From assembly GCA_945897725.1 (NCBI GenBank), contig CAMDFR010000005.1:62001-126000 (forward strand): a DNA stretch of 64,000 bases. Direction: 5' to 3'. The position numbers were made by a program, and so were the translations under genes. The notes under the pieces are model-generated. The model worked only from the letters and a program-made list of their open reading frames with translations. It did no database searches and was not told where the DNA came from. This DNA is from Chitinophaga pinensis. Its GTDB lineage: Bacteria > Bacteroidota > Bacteroidia > Chitinophagales > CAMDFR01. How positions within the stretch are numbered: the first letter of the stretch is position 1; each line of letters opens with the position of its first letter. Shown here one piece after another: positions 25,564 to 36,800 of the stretch.

Positions 25564-28500
25564 TTATCGAATCATGACCATTTTTCCAAAGCCTTTCTTG
25601 AAAAACTTATCAGCTACGGTTTCCATATGCTCTATCTTTTCATCATTAATGGAGGTAACCACTCTGTAGAAATAGACTCCATTTCCTAGTGGATCACCGT
25701 AAGAATCACGACCATCCCATGCATATTCTGTAAGATTTCTTCCTATGGTAATGGGTCCTATCTCATCTTGCGAAATTTCTTTCACCACTTTTCCACTCTG
25801 ACTTAAGATTTGAATTTTAAAGAAGGTGGGTAAAGTATACCCTGTTAAAGTGAAAACAAATCTTGTTGATGTAGTGAAGGGATTTGGATAATTCAATACA
25901 TTGGTGATGCTTGATTTATTAATAACTTCAAAAGAAATTCTATAATCTTTCATATGCGATTTGTTACCACTTCTATCCTTATCTGTCACTATCAATTCAT
26001 AAGTTCCATCCGTTGTTAGAACTGGTTTTATTTCAACTCTAGCTTTATTTTCAACATTCAGTCTTGAATTGTCTGCAGGAATAAAAGTCGTTATAAAATT
26101 ATCATAATTCATCCGATGCAACATACCGTCTGGATATTTCAAATTAATTTCTAAAAGTGAGGTATCATCCAAAGCCAAGAACTTACTTTCGTCCTTCAAA
26201 GAAATTAATATTTCTGGACGAGCACTCACCAAATCCCCATTCAGAATATGCCGTCCATCAAAAGTAACGTCTAACAATGGATTTACTTTATCCTTGTCAA
26301 CATGAAACTTCATCAATGCATAATTATTAAAATGATATTGCTCCAATTGGTCATTTGCTGGATTAATTTCTACCACTAAAAAATTATCTCCAATAAGGTT
26401 AGAGCCAAAAGTATTTAACTCATACTTAAATGTCATGGTATCTAATCCATGCAAAGAATCTTGACGAGCTAATGATACATTTGCGTTTCTTGTGGCATCT
26501 TCAAGATCATATTTAATCAACAAACTATCCATATCAATATCTTCAATACTTTCTACACCACATCGAATGGTCAACATGTTTCCTTGTTGGAGGGTATCTC
26601 TATCGATAGAATAAAACAAAGAAGGATTAATGGCTGCTTCAGGTGCCTTTTTGTATAAGACTCTCCAATAATCTGGCTGTGTCGGCGTTCTGTTTGTAGT
26701 ATCTGATGTATGATATTTCAACTTTATATATGGATATGCTGTGGCACTGATGGTATTAATAAAAGTGTCCAAGGCAGTGGTGGTAAATAAACTTGTTTCA
26801 TACCCCGCAGCATCAACACCTATTAACTCCATACTTTCCTGATCGTAGTTAGGTACATCTAGACTAAAATGTCTCCAATGTACACTACCCCATTCAATTG
26901 CTGGACCGATGTCTGGAGAGCTAAAGGTCCCTGTATTCCAAAGTCCATTGATAACAATTTTCTGATTCACCACTGAACTCCAGTTTAAACCATGTTGTTC
27001 GACCGGAACATAAGATGAAACTCCTTTCTGTGTAAAAAACACCCACGGCGCATCCACTGCTCCACTCGTCAAATCTATGAGCGAAATAGCTCCTAAAGCA
27101 AAAAATTTACTTTTTAGAGTCACATCCCATGAAGTATAAAGCGGTTTACTCATAGAATACACACCAATATAAAAACCATCAGGAATAGAATCAATAAAAT
27201 TACTGATCACCTCCGACCAAGGTATACCCAAAGTAGGATGAATTCCTGTTGTTCTAAATGTAAATGCGTACTGATTCCAATTGTGATAAGAACAATGATA
27301 ACTGCCATAAGAGGCATTATAGTTGCTACCTGGATTGGGAATACTAGCCCACGGCAATCCCGTTGCGGGATCAATCACAAATATATTGAGGCCATAGCTT
27401 GCACCACAGCCAATCATTCTAGCAGCATGTTGCTGTGCACCATTAATCTTCCATTCAATTAAATGCCAATCCAAAGGTCCGCCATACCCCTCCCATAAAC
27501 CAGTATTTAATTCAATCTCTTTTAGATCTGGAACAAATTTTAGGGTACGAGTAGTGTCTACATAAAGATTAGAATAATCATCTTTCAGCCATTGGTGATA
27601 ATGAGATTGATTCCATCCCGGATATTCATTATTGATAAAAATAAAGGAGGAATAATGCCATGCATAAGAGGAAGTTGATGAAGTTGAATCCTGACTCACA
27701 CGCCAGTAATACACTGTGCTATCTGCAAAGGTAATGCTTGGATTAAAGTGGACTACTCCACCAGATTGAAACTTCCGTAATTGCATCTTTATTGGACTAT
27801 TGAATAATTCAGTAGTATCAATCTCGTATAAGTACCATCGAGAGCTTGCAAAAGGATTTACAGTACTTGCTTTGAAAGTAATATTCTGCTTTGGCACTAT
27901 AGCAAATTCATATGGATAAATCGGCAGAATATCCTCACTCTGAATATTCGTTGAAACACCATTTAAAATATAGTTATTGGTTTCAGATAGCTCATCAGTC
28001 ACCTCATCATCAGCATCCACATACAAACTGAATTGATTAATTCCCAAACCTGCTGTTCCCGAAATGAGCGTGGGTAATCTAAAAGTAATGGTATCCTTGA
28101 ATAAGGTTGCTGCTACCCTTTTTCTATAGAGCGTCTGCGAACCATCACCTAAAATTCTTGTAAGATCAATTGCATAAGTATCCACAATGGCCTTTCCTAA
28201 ATTTGTTACCACAATTTTAACTTCAAAAGTATCTACACTTGCTGTGATCACTGGTGGATTGAAGTACACTCGTGAGGGCGTAATCATATAGTCCGGCTGA
28301 CCATAGCAATTTAATTTGATGGCAGGATCTCCATGTAGGGTCAATTCATGCGCTATCATTTCATTAAAGATATAAGCGCTTGCTCTCATATCGCTGACGC
28401 AATGCTGAATAATTTTCCCAATACCTTTCCCATAATCTGTTTTCGACAAATGAGTATAAAAGGACGTTGCATAGACGTTTAAGGCGGAAGATAGAGATAA

Positions 28501-30600
28501 TCCACTCGTTGAAAAAAACGCAATCGCTCCTTTTTGCGGCACTAAAACATAGCGTTCACTAATGCCTGGAGCATTATTAAATAAATAACCCGAATAGCAA
28601 CCATTCGAATAAATGACAGGATACTTTCCCACATTAGAATAGTTTTCTGGTTCATCAATACTTAAATCAAAAGTACCAGGAGCAGCATGTCCAAAAAAAG
28701 TAAGCAATGAAATCCCCGTATCTACTCTTGCCTTCAAATAGGCCGTAGCTGCATAATCAATCGGTTCACCACTAGTCTTAAAAAAAGAGTTCACATGCGC
28801 ACCAAAAGAATCTTTTTCTATAATAGTTTTATAGGAGTTCAAATAAGATTGATACACCAATTGTTCTGGTAATTCTACACCACCTCCTAAATGAAGGATT
28901 TCTTTTTGCCATTCCTTTTTTTCAATGGTTTGATAAGGATCACCTACAGTATTTTGTTCAGATTCATACTGCCTCACCTTATCCAAATAATATTTTACTT
29001 CAATAGGGTTTTCTGTACTCAACCTACCAGTTGGAATTCGTGGAGTATAGTCTGCATAAGTTCCTGTGAGCATCACATCACTTCCCGGATTACCAAAGGT
29101 TGGAATCAAACATTGATTATATGCTGCCGTACTTGACCTTACATCATTATACTCCCTACCCTTACCAATCAGAAATAAATATTTTGGTTTGATGGTCCAA
29201 CGATCCATCACATAAGAAGTAAAATTGCGAAAACACAAAGGAGATTTGTATACCCCATAACCAAACTGTTCGTAAAGCTGATTAATATCAATGGTTCTCG
29301 CATAGAAAGCACCAGTTGAGGAGGAGGCTGCATCACGATATTTCCTGTATTCTTCTACCCAATTATTTCCTAAACCGTCATCATACAACGATGTATCAGA
29401 TACAATGATATAATCGCCTTGATTGGATAAAGAATTCAAGTCAACAAAATTGACTGGCGTAAGACTAGCTATGGTGGTATAATCTACAGCATTATCGCTA
29501 CGCAGATAGAAGCTATGCGCCTGCGATGAAGCAGGAATGGAGAACTTCAGCAATCCTCCAGCTAATACACCAACCATTCTTTGACCATTGCTTAGGTCGA
29601 ACAGTACTGGGTTCGTACTCCTATTATTAAAATTAGATATCTCAATGTACTTTCTAGCTCCGCCATCTATCGTAAATTTATATTTACTAAGACCTTCGAA
29701 ATTGAATAATTTGGGATAGGTAATTTCAAAATTACTGATGGCATTTCTGTCATTATCTAAATCTGCTGCAGTAGTGGCAATCACATTACTAGCAGCCAAA
29801 ACTGATATTGGAACATCCTTATCAAATCGAAAAAGATTGTATCCCGACTTCAGACTATCCATTAAATTGGTGCCACCATTTAGGTCAATAATTAAATGAT
29901 GATTATTGATAGATTTAGAAAAAACCAAGCCTTTCACATTTGCTGTTGTTGGACCGGAAGTATAAATATTAGGCGTGAGTACTGTTACATTGCTGGTCGT
30001 ATTTAGAAAATCAGGACCAATGGGACCTTCTCCCATGTCAAAAGAAGCATTATAAAAACTTGAACCACTAACATTATATGCCCGACCATAAGAAAATGAA
30101 CTACTTAAAATCTGACGAACAGTACTCATATAATAATTTTCTACCGGAGGCAATGATGTCATATCATTGATGGTTGTGGTAAATCTTGGATTACTTGAAG
30201 AGGCATTATAGGTCAGATAATAGGCCGCTTTGGATGTAAATAGACTCGAGTACTTTGTCAATTGATAACTAGAGTCTTCAAAAAGCGGTGTTTCCATCTC
30301 TCCTCGATTAATATCCGCATAAAACTCTATATAGTCTGTGCTTGAAAAAAGACCACTATTACTCACGTAAATCGGAATATTCTTACCATTATTATACATC
30401 GTTAATCTACTGCCATTGATAGCACTAAATCCCGGTATAGAAGCATTTAAAACAGCATAAGGAATGCGATACATCCCTTCGGCAGCAATGGTAATTTTAT
30501 AATAAGGTTGTGCATAATTAATCCACTCATTTCCATAAGTCTGGGCTCTCGACGCAAGTAGGCTAACGCATAAACAGAGTAAGAGTAAAATTTTCTTCAT
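25564..30600 (-). CDS. porU2: PorU2-type C25 (gingipain-family) cysteine peptidase / putative T9SS sortase
   Basis: 1,678-residue exported protein. Signal peptide (1-20, ending SRAQ), an N-terminal beta-rich prodomain, then a peptidase C25 domain from about 395 to 760. The His/Cys dyad is visible: His638 in TFFGHAAPG and Cys668 in YSNGCYSGYLF. CARDB/Ig-like beta modules follow (VVTNLGKAIVDTYAIDL; DSLLIKYDL), and the C-terminal 110 residues form a FlgD/T9SS-type domain (VLNYPNPFTTSTRF ... NGVYFYRV). PorU, the classic T9SS sortase, has the same peptidase but is about 1,150 residues; longer versions next to a PorV homologue are named PorU2. It may cleave the CTD of a subset of cargo. Transcribed with porV2, 21 bp upstream. 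Confidence 0.85.
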   Translation of the reverse strand: MKKILLLLCLCVSLLASRAQTYGNEWINYAQPYYKITIAAEGMYRIPYAVLNASIPGFSAINGSRLTMYNNGKNIPIYVSNSGLFSSTDYIEFYADINRGEMETPLFEDSSYQLTKYSSLFTSKAAYYLTYNASSSNPRFTTTINDMTSLPPVENYYMSTVRQILSSSFSYGRAYNVSGSSFYNASFDMGEGPIGPDFLNTTSNVTVLTPNIYTSGPTTANVKGLVFSKSINNHHLIIDLNGGTNLMDSLKSGYNLFRFDKDVPISVLAASNVIATTAADLDNDRNAISNFEITYPKLFNFEGLSKYKFTIDGGARKYIEISNFNNRSTNPVLFDLSNGQRMVGVLAGGLLKFSIPASSQAHSFYLRSDNAVDYTTIASLTPVNFVDLNSLSNQGDYIIVSDTSLYDDGLGNNWVEEYRKYRDAASSSTGAFYARTIDINQLYEQFGYGVYKSPLCFRNFTSYVMDRWTIKPKYLFLIGKGREYNDVRSSTAAYNQCLIPTFGNPGSDVMLTGTYADYTPRIPTGRLSTENPIEVKYYLDKVRQYESEQNTVGDPYQTIEKKEWQKEILHLGGGVELPEQLVYQSYLNSYKTIIEKDSFGAHVNSFFKTSGEPIDYAATAYLKARVDTGISLLTFFGHAAPGTFDLSIDEPENYSNVGKYPVIYSNGCYSGYLFNNAPGISERYVLVPQKGAIAFFSTSGLSLSSALNVYATSFYTHLSKTDYGKGIGKIIQHCVSDMRASAYIFNEMIAHELTLHGDPAIKLNCYGQPDYMITPSRVYFNPPVITASVDTFEVKIVVTNLGKAIVDTYAIDLTRILGDGSQTLYRKRVAATLFKDTITFRLPTLISGTAGLGINQFSLYVDADDEVTDELSETNNYILNGVSTNIQSEDILPIYPYEFAIVPKQNITFKASTVNPFASSRWYLYEIDTTELFNSPIKMQLRKFQSGGVVHFNPSITFADSTVYYWRVSQDSTSSTSSYAWHYSSFIFINNEYPGWNQSHYHQWLKDDYSNLYVDTTRTLKFVPDLKEIELNTGLWEGYGGPLDWHLIEWKINGAQQHAARMIGCGASYGLNIFVIDPATGLPWASIPNPGSNYNASYGSYHCSYHNWNQYAFTFRTTGIHPTLGIPWSEVISNFIDSIPDGFYIGVYSMSKPLYTSWDVTLKSKFFALGAISLIDLTSGAVDAPWVFFTQKGVSSYVPVEQHGLNWSSVVNQKIVINGLWNTGTFSSPDIGPAIEWGSVHWRHFSLDVPNYDQESMELIGVDAAGYETSLFTTTALDTFINTISATAYPYIKLKYHTSDTTNRTPTQPDYWRVLYKKAPEAAINPSLFYSIDRDTLQQGNMLTIRCGVESIEDIDMDSLLIKYDLEDATRNANVSLARQDSLHGLDTMTFKYELNTFGSNLIGDNFLVVEINPANDQLEQYHFNNYALMKFHVDKDKVNPLLDVTFDGRHILNGDLVSARPEILISLKDESKFLALDDTSLLEINLKYPDGMLHRMNYDNFITTFIPADNSRLNVENKARVEIKPVLTTDGTYELIVTDKDRSGNKSHMKDYRISFEVINKSSITNVLNYPNPFTTSTRFVFTLTGYTLPTFFKIQILSQSGKVVKEISQDEIGPITIGRNLTEYAWDGRDSYGDPLGNGVYFYRVVTSINDEKIEHMETVADKFFKKGFGKMVMIR

Positions 30601-30621
30601 GAAAATGTTTTTTAAAATTAT

Positions 30622-31740
30622 CTATCTAGTGGGATTCGTCGCTTTCTTATCCTTCTTATTAAATCCTAAATGCAATGAAATCACATGCGAGTATAAGGCA
30701 TCCGATTTATCTCCGATATCTGTATATGCATAATCTACGCGAACAATACCTTTATACCCAAGACCAGCACCAATGTTGGGTTGAAAAGTGGTAATTTTTT
30801 TTCCGGTATCATCCGTGCTTTTTTGAATGTTGCCAATGCCTGTTCTTAGATAAATAATATCTACAAAACTTACTTCGAGTCCTGCATTCAAATCCATACT
30901 TACCTTATCAGATTTTACCAAAACATTACGCATGCCATCTGTCGTAAAATTTACATCCACCTCTGGTTGAATTTTAAATATTTTTTTAAACTGATACTCA
31001 TAAGAAAATCCCAACCAAAGTTGTGGAGTGGCAATTTCTAGTGTATTCAAGGGCAACTCATTACCAGTGTTAAGCAATACTTGTTTTTCTGCATCTGTAA
31101 ATTTAAATTTCCATGCAGTGAAGGTAGATGTCAAATCTCTTCCCATAAAACCAACCCTGAAACCTTTGATTCGATATTGTAAGCCAACATCTATACCGAA
31201 GCCAATAGCATTGGCAAATGTGCCAACTTTTCTAATCACTACTTTAGGACTCACACCGATCGCAAATTCCCCTTTCTTTATAGCATTTATTTTTTGCGCA
31301 TAATGTAAAAAAAGCCCATAATCACCAACAGAGAAGGAACGGATATTATTGTAATCAATACTTCCATCTGCGTTATATAAGTTTAATGTATTCGGTATAT
31401 CATCAACTCCAAATCGTATAAAAGTTAGGCCCAAGGTTCTAGATTTATCCATAATCGGAAAAGCTGCAGATACATAATCGTATTTTGCAATCCCCGCAAA
31501 GTATTCTGCATGCATCGCCGACAATTGAATATTATTATTCACAAAAGCGAGACCAGCCGGATTATAATAACCACTTGTTACGTCACTCACTGATGCAATC
31601 TGCGCATTCGACATGGCTAAACCTCTTGCACCAATGCCTATATTCAAATAATCATTAGAATATTTACGAACAGTTTGGGCACTTAAACAACCAACTGTCA
31701 ACAATAGTAGACTTAAAACAATTCTTTTCTTAATGGTCAT
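30622..31740 (-). CDS. porV2: PorV/PorQ-family outer membrane protein (PorV2)
   Basis: Outer-membrane beta-barrel of the FadL-like PorV/PorQ family, which shuttles T9SS cargo to the sortase. Signal peptide ends CLSAQ. Typical features: NIGIGARGLAMSNAQIASVS (family opening), GYYNPAGLA, alternating strands, and VRVDYAYTDIGD...HVISLHLGF, the characteristic C-terminal strands. Length is 373 from ATG 31740; a TTG at 31746 is in frame but unnecessary. It overlaps the end of the upstream AcpH-like gene by 11 bp and precedes porU2 by 21 bp, so the three form one transcript. Partnership with PorU2 is inferred from adjacency and from known PorU-PorV complexes. Confidence 0.85.
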   Translation of the reverse strand: MTIKKRIVLSLLLLTVGCLSAQTVRKYSNDYLNIGIGARGLAMSNAQIASVSDVTSGYYNPAGLAFVNNNIQLSAMHAEYFAGIAKYDYVSAAFPIMDKSRTLGLTFIRFGVDDIPNTLNLYNADGSIDYNNIRSFSVGDYGLFLHYAQKINAIKKGEFAIGVSPKVVIRKVGTFANAIGFGIDVGLQYRIKGFRVGFMGRDLTSTFTAWKFKFTDAEKQVLLNTGNELPLNTLEIATPQLWLGFSYEYQFKKIFKIQPEVDVNFTTDGMRNVLVKSDKVSMDLNAGLEVSFVDIIYLRTGIGNIQKSTDDTGKKITTFQPNIGAGLGYKGIVRVDYAYTDIGDKSDALYSHVISLHLGFNKKDKKATNPTR

Positions 31741-32401
31741 ATTCAACTAATTTTATGTGCATTTCATGCAATATATTTTCCCATTCCAAGGCAACAATTC
31801 CTACACAAGTATCAATCTGTTCAAGTATGACTTCTTTTTCATAATCGTTTGCAGAAAAATGAATCCTCTTAAAACATATATAACCTAACGCTTGAAACAG
31901 ATTTTCATTGCTGTTTAGCAAGAACGCAAACCTTCGCGTTTTAAAGTTATCAAATCTACTGATAAAATTATTATCTTGATAGTTTATTTTCTTTAGAAAA
32001 ATATTTAAGATTTCAATATCTATCTCATCGAGTTCACTATAAAATTGAGTAGCCTTTTCTGGATTGGACTCAACCAAAAATTTATCAATCAATAGCTCTA
32101 CCAAAACATGGGCAATAAAAAAACTTCTTGGAATTTTAAAACTTGAATTTGAAGTCAACACAAGAGTCAATTGCTTCGTTAACTCATGAAAAATTTCCAG
32201 GTTATGAAAAACACGATCTGTCTTTAAGTGAAATGCAACGCCTGCAATCATTTCCTCCTCCTGCACCGTATAAATACAATCAATACTTTTTTGCTTATTG
32301 AGCTTCGTAAAACCAGGAATTAAATCAGGCAATAAAACGCCTAAAGTATAGTATGGGCTATCATTTTGGTAGGCTAATTGATAATGGGATAAAAAATTCA
32401 T
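31730..32401 (-). CDS. ACP phosphodiesterase (AcpH)-like protein
   Basis: 223-residue alpha-helical cytosolic protein. The opening MNFLSHYQLAYQND and GVLLPDLIPGF, followed by GVAFHLKTDRVFHNLEIF and FIAHVLVELLIDKFL, resemble the HD-like AcpH family, which removes 4'-phosphopantetheine from acyl carrier protein. Metal ligands expected there (His6, Asp in LLPD, His/Asp in FHLKTD) are visible. Enzymes of this group are divergent, so the substrate is uncertain. The stop overlaps the start of porV2 (TATGACCATTAA junction), implying coupled translation. Structured element C lies 30 bp before the start. Confidence 0.6.
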   Translation of the reverse strand: MNFLSHYQLAYQNDSPYYTLGVLLPDLIPGFTKLNKQKSIDCIYTVQEEEMIAGVAFHLKTDRVFHNLEIFHELTKQLTLVLTSNSSFKIPRSFFIAHVLVELLIDKFLVESNPEKATQFYSELDEIDIEILNIFLKKINYQDNNFISRFDNFKTRRFAFLLNSNENLFQALGYICFKRIHFSANDYEKEVILEQIDTCVGIVALEWENILHEMHIKLVEYDH

Positions 32402-32430
32402 ACAACAAAGAAACGAAGAAATTTCCTATT

Positions 32431-32513
32431 GGGCGTGCCCCCAGCACAAATACAAAGATGCTGGTATCAGGCTCTCTGCTGTACAAGGTACAGCTACCGA
32501 TCCTTCACGCAGC
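32431..32513 (+). repeat. Structured dispersed element, copy C
   Basis: 5' box GGGCGTGCCC, hairpin 1 CCAGCA / TGCTGG with loop CAAATACAAAGA, hairpin 2 CTGTAC-AAG-GTACAG, 3' part CCGATCCTTCACGCAGC. It fills the spacer between tyrS (ends 32530) and the AcpH-like gene (starts 32401), opposite to the direction of both. Confidence 0.7.
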
Positions 32514-32529
32514 TTCAGCCATCACTTGT

Positions 32530-33813
32530 CTATGCTTCTACGCTAACCAAATAATAGTTTTTCTTACCTCTTTGAACGAGCATAAATCTATCGCAAAGCA
32601 GCATATCAGCAGTAATAGTATCTTCTGCTTTTACTTTCTCTTTATTTATGGAAATAGCATTCTCACTTAAGCTCCTTTTGGCTTCGCCTTTTGAAGTAAA
32701 AATACCTGTTTTTTCACTCAAAAAATCAATGATATGAATTCCATTTTGGATGTCTTTTAGGTCGCAAGAAAACCTAGGAACACCATCCAATTCAAGCCAA
32801 TCTGTGCTTGTCAGACTCAATACATCGGCCCTACTTGCATTTCCAAACAATAGGTTGGTTACTTGAATGGCTTTTGCTGTATCTTCTGGAGAATGTACCC
32901 TACTCGTAAATTCACTGGCTAACTCCTTTTGCAACATCCTAAGATGCGGAGCAGATTCATGTGCTGCTGTAAGCGATTCTATGTCTGATTGCGATTTTAA
33001 TGTAAAAATCTTGATGAACTTTTTTGCATCTTCATCACTCACATTCAGCCAAAATTGATAAAACTGATAAGGAGAAGTTTTCCTTCTGTCTAGCCAAACA
33101 TTGTTTCCTTCACTTTTGCCGAATTTAGTTCCATCGCTTTTAGTGATAAGTGGTGCAGTGAGTGCAAAGGCTTCTCCGCCAGACTTCCTTCTGATTAATT
33201 CCGTTCCTGTAACAATGTTTCCCCATTGATCGCTTCCACCCATCTGCAGTTTACAGTTCATGTTTTGATTTAACCAGTAAAAATCATATCCCTGCACCAA
33301 CTGATAGCTAAACTCTGTAAAGGACATGCCTGTTTCTAATCTATTCTTCACAGAATCTTTACTCATCATGTAACTCACTGTAATATGCTTGCCTACATCT
33401 CTTATAAACTCTAGAAAAGAAAAGTTTTTAAACCAATCATAATTGTTAACCACTTGAGCAGCATTGGCTCCACAATCAAAGTCTAAAAACTTCTCTAACT
33501 GTTTCTGAATACCTGCCAAATTAAGATTGATCTGCTCAATGGAAAGTAGGTTCCTTTCATCTGACTTTCCTGAGGGATCACCAATCATACCAGTAGCACC
33601 ACCAACTAATGCTAATGGTTTATGACCCGCCCTTTGCAAATGCATCAATAACATGATCGGTACCATATTGCCAATCGTCAAAGAATCAGATGTGGGGTCA
33701 AACCCCACATATCCCGTAATCATTTCTTTGGATAATAACTCTTCTGTTCCTGGCATGATATCTTGTAATAATCCTCGCCAACGCAACTCTTCTACTAAAT
33801 TCATCGTTTTCAT
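32530..33813 (-). CDS. tyrS: Tyrosyl-tRNA synthetase
   Basis: Class I synthetase charging tRNA-Tyr. 427 residues from ATG 33813 (alternative ATG 33804, [11 protein letters not shown]; an upstream TTG at 33834 is unlikely). Visible: [17 protein letters not shown] (HIGH region, here T-I-G-N), [28 protein letters not shown], the tyrosine-binding [18 protein letters not shown] (KMSKS loop), and a C-terminal S4-like RNA-binding domain ([14 protein letters not shown]). The HIGH variant lacks both histidines. The gene is divergent from the first adhesin with only 78 bp between starts. Confidence 0.95.
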   Translation of the reverse strand: MKTMNLVEELRWRGLLQDIMPGTEELLSKEMITGYVGFDPTSDSLTIGNMVPIMLLMHLQRAGHKPLALVGGATGMIGDPSGKSDERNLLSIEQINLNLAGIQKQLEKFLDFDCGANAAQVVNNYDWFKNFSFLEFIRDVGKHITVSYMMSKDSVKNRLETGMSFTEFSYQLVQGYDFYWLNQNMNCKLQMGGSDQWGNIVTGTELIRRKSGGEAFALTAPLITKSDGTKFGKSEGNNVWLDRRKTSPYQFYQFWLNVSDEDAKKFIKIFTLKSQSDIESLTAAHESAPHLRMLQKELASEFTSRVHSPEDTAKAIQVTNLLFGNASRADVLSLTSTDWLELDGVPRFSCDLKDIQNGIHIIDFLSEKTGIFTSKGEAKRSLSENAISINKEKVKAEDTITADMLLCDRFMLVQRGKKNYYLVSVEA

Positions 33814-33891
33814 TTGAGATGCAAATTTATGCAATCTTATTCAAAATATTATTTTAACAATTATATTGTTGGAAACGCAGTAATTTAGCAA

Positions 33892-36800
33892 GTGGATCGT
33901 CTAAACTATTTAAAGATTTTATTTTCCTTGGTAAAGTTGCTCAGAAAACTACTTTTTTTAATTGTACTTGTTTTACTTAGTTGTTTCGAGGCATCTGCAA
34001 CGCATATTGTTGGAGGTGTGATAAACTATGTATACCTAGGAGGGAGTACCTATAGAGTTACCATGAGAATTTATAGAGACTGCTCAAGTTCTACTGATTT
34101 TGATGGCATTGGTAGAAGTCCTGATGCACTTTTAGGTCTTTTTTACGAAAGTACCAATGTTCTTGCTCGTACCTATGACTTAGGTGCTCCTGTGGTCACG
34201 TCAGTAATTCCTACCATAACCAATCCTTGTATGTCTACAACTGGTGTATGTCTTGAAGAAGGAGTTTATACAACTGACATCACTGTTCCTAATAGTACTT
34301 CTGCATTCTATCTTAGTTATGTAAGATGTTGTAGAAATAGTTCCGTCACCAATATAGTGGGAGCAGGTACGGTTGGTGCCACCTTCACTGTGAGAATACC
34401 GCCCTATGGTGCAACACCAAATAGCAATCCAGTCTATAATGCTTTCCCTCCTGTTTATATTTGTCAAAATGCACCTTTAGTTTTTAATCATTCGGCTACT
34501 GACGCAAATGGTGATTCCTTATATTATGAACTGTGTAATCCCTTTTTAGGTGGTTCAACCCTTTCTCCATCACCTGGTCCAAGACCAGCACCCTACACAC
34601 CTTTGACATTTCTTGCACCATATACTGCGACAGACCCACTAGGTTCAAGCCCACCGCCAGCGGTGGCTTTAACTATAGATCCGGCTACAGGCGTTCTGAC
34701 GGGTACTCCTCCTACGCTTGGTCAGTTTACTGTCGGCATTTGTGTTCATGAATTTAGGGGAGGTATTGAACTCTCATCTACGATGCGTGATTTTCAATTC
34801 AATGTAGTAAATTGTCCTTTCCCTACAAGTAATATACCTAGTTCTGCGATCGATCCTTTGACAGGAGTAGGAACTTTCTCTACAAATTGTGATAACTATA
34901 CTGTACGATTTACAAATTCTAGTTCTGGAGCAACACGCTATCATTGGGATTTTGGCGTTGCTTCACTGACTACAGATACCTCTAACCTCACGAACCCTAC
35001 CTATGTTTATACCGATACTGGAACCTATTTAGTAACATTGGTGGCATACAATGCACTTGGCTGTTTTGATACTACTTATGCTTATGTGAAAGTCTATCCA
35101 GGTCTGATTCAAGACTTTAATTTCACAAATGAATGTGTGGATACAACGGTCCAATTTTATGATGCTTCATATACTCCCTTTGGAGTGATTAATTATTGGC
35201 GTTGGACCTTTGGAGATGGTGGCACTAGCCTACTGCAAAGTCCTAGTCATCTCTATGCTTCACCAGGTGCATATACTGTTAACCTTCAAGTAAAAACTGA
35301 TAAGGGTTGTGATAAAAATATTTCTAAAAGGATTGTGATAGACCCTAAACCAATTCCAAACTTCATAAATGATTCCTCCTGTATCAATTCACCAGTCGCC
35401 TTTACCAATACGACAACCATTAGTAGCGGATCTATAGCCTACTATGATTGGAATTTTGGAGATGGATCTCCTCATACTAGTACAAGAAATACAACACACA
35501 CATACGCGCTGACGGGTACCTACAATGTAACATTAATCGTTCGCTCGGATAGTGGATGTATGCAACAAATCACCAGAGCAGTAACTATTTTTCCACGTCC
35601 AATAATTACTACTAGTAGAGACACTACCATATGTCCCGGAACAAGTACTCAAATAGCTGCCAGTGGAGGTCTGAATTATTACTGGACGCCAGCAACAAGG
35701 CTTAGCAATACCAGAATTGCAAACCCAATTGCAAATCCTTTAGTGAATACGACCTATAGAATTACCATCTCTGATGCGAACAGGTGTCAGAGTTTTGATT
35801 CTGTAACAGTGAATTTATTCATCAACAACACTAACTTCAACTTTACGAATGAGTGCAAAGATACGCTTGTGCAATTCAACGATCTGTCTACCAGCACTGG
35901 TGGGATAATAAATCAATGGAGATGGAGCTTTGGGGATGCAACAACGGCTAGCATTCAAAATCCTTCTCATCTTTATTCAAGTGTTGGATTGTTTTCGGTT
36001 AAACTTGTTATAACAACAGATATCGGATGTAAGGATAGTACTACTAAAACGGTCAGAATTTATCCAATTCCTCGACCTGGTTTTATTAACGATAGTACCT
36101 GTATCAATAGTGCTGTTTATTTTAGAGATACAACCAGATATTACTTGATTGGAGATACAATTAATAGTCGTGTATGGAGTTGGGGTGATGGTTCACCAAA
36201 CACGATTGGACCATCCACTACAAGTCACGCATACACCACTAGCGGTACTTTTCCTGTCACGCTAACCGTGAGAACTGATAGTGGATGTACTCAATTTATC
36301 ACTAGAAATATTGTGATTCATCCGAGACCTCTCATCACAACAAGCAATGATACTTTTATTTGTCCGGGCAGTAGTACACAAATTGCTGCGGCTGGTGGTG
36401 TTAATTATGTCTGGTCTCCTCCCACACGTTTAAGCAATACAAGAATTGCCAATCCGATAGCCAATCCTACTTCAAACATCACATACTATGTAACGGTAGC
36501 CGATACAAATCGTTGCCAAAGTTTTGATTCTGTCAAGGTAAATCTATACATCAACACACCTAATTTTTCCTTTACAAATGAGTGCAAAGACACTGCAGTA
36601 GCGTTTTTTGATTTATCTACAACTACAGGAGGTACTATCAATCAGTGGAATTGGACGTTTGGAGATGCGGCCACTTCGGCAATCCAAAATCCTAGTCATC
36701 TTTATGGGGCTGCAGGACTATTTAATGTGAAGTTGATATTCACAAGCGATCGAGGATGTAAAGACAGCACTACCAAAACTGTGAGAATTTATCCAATCCC

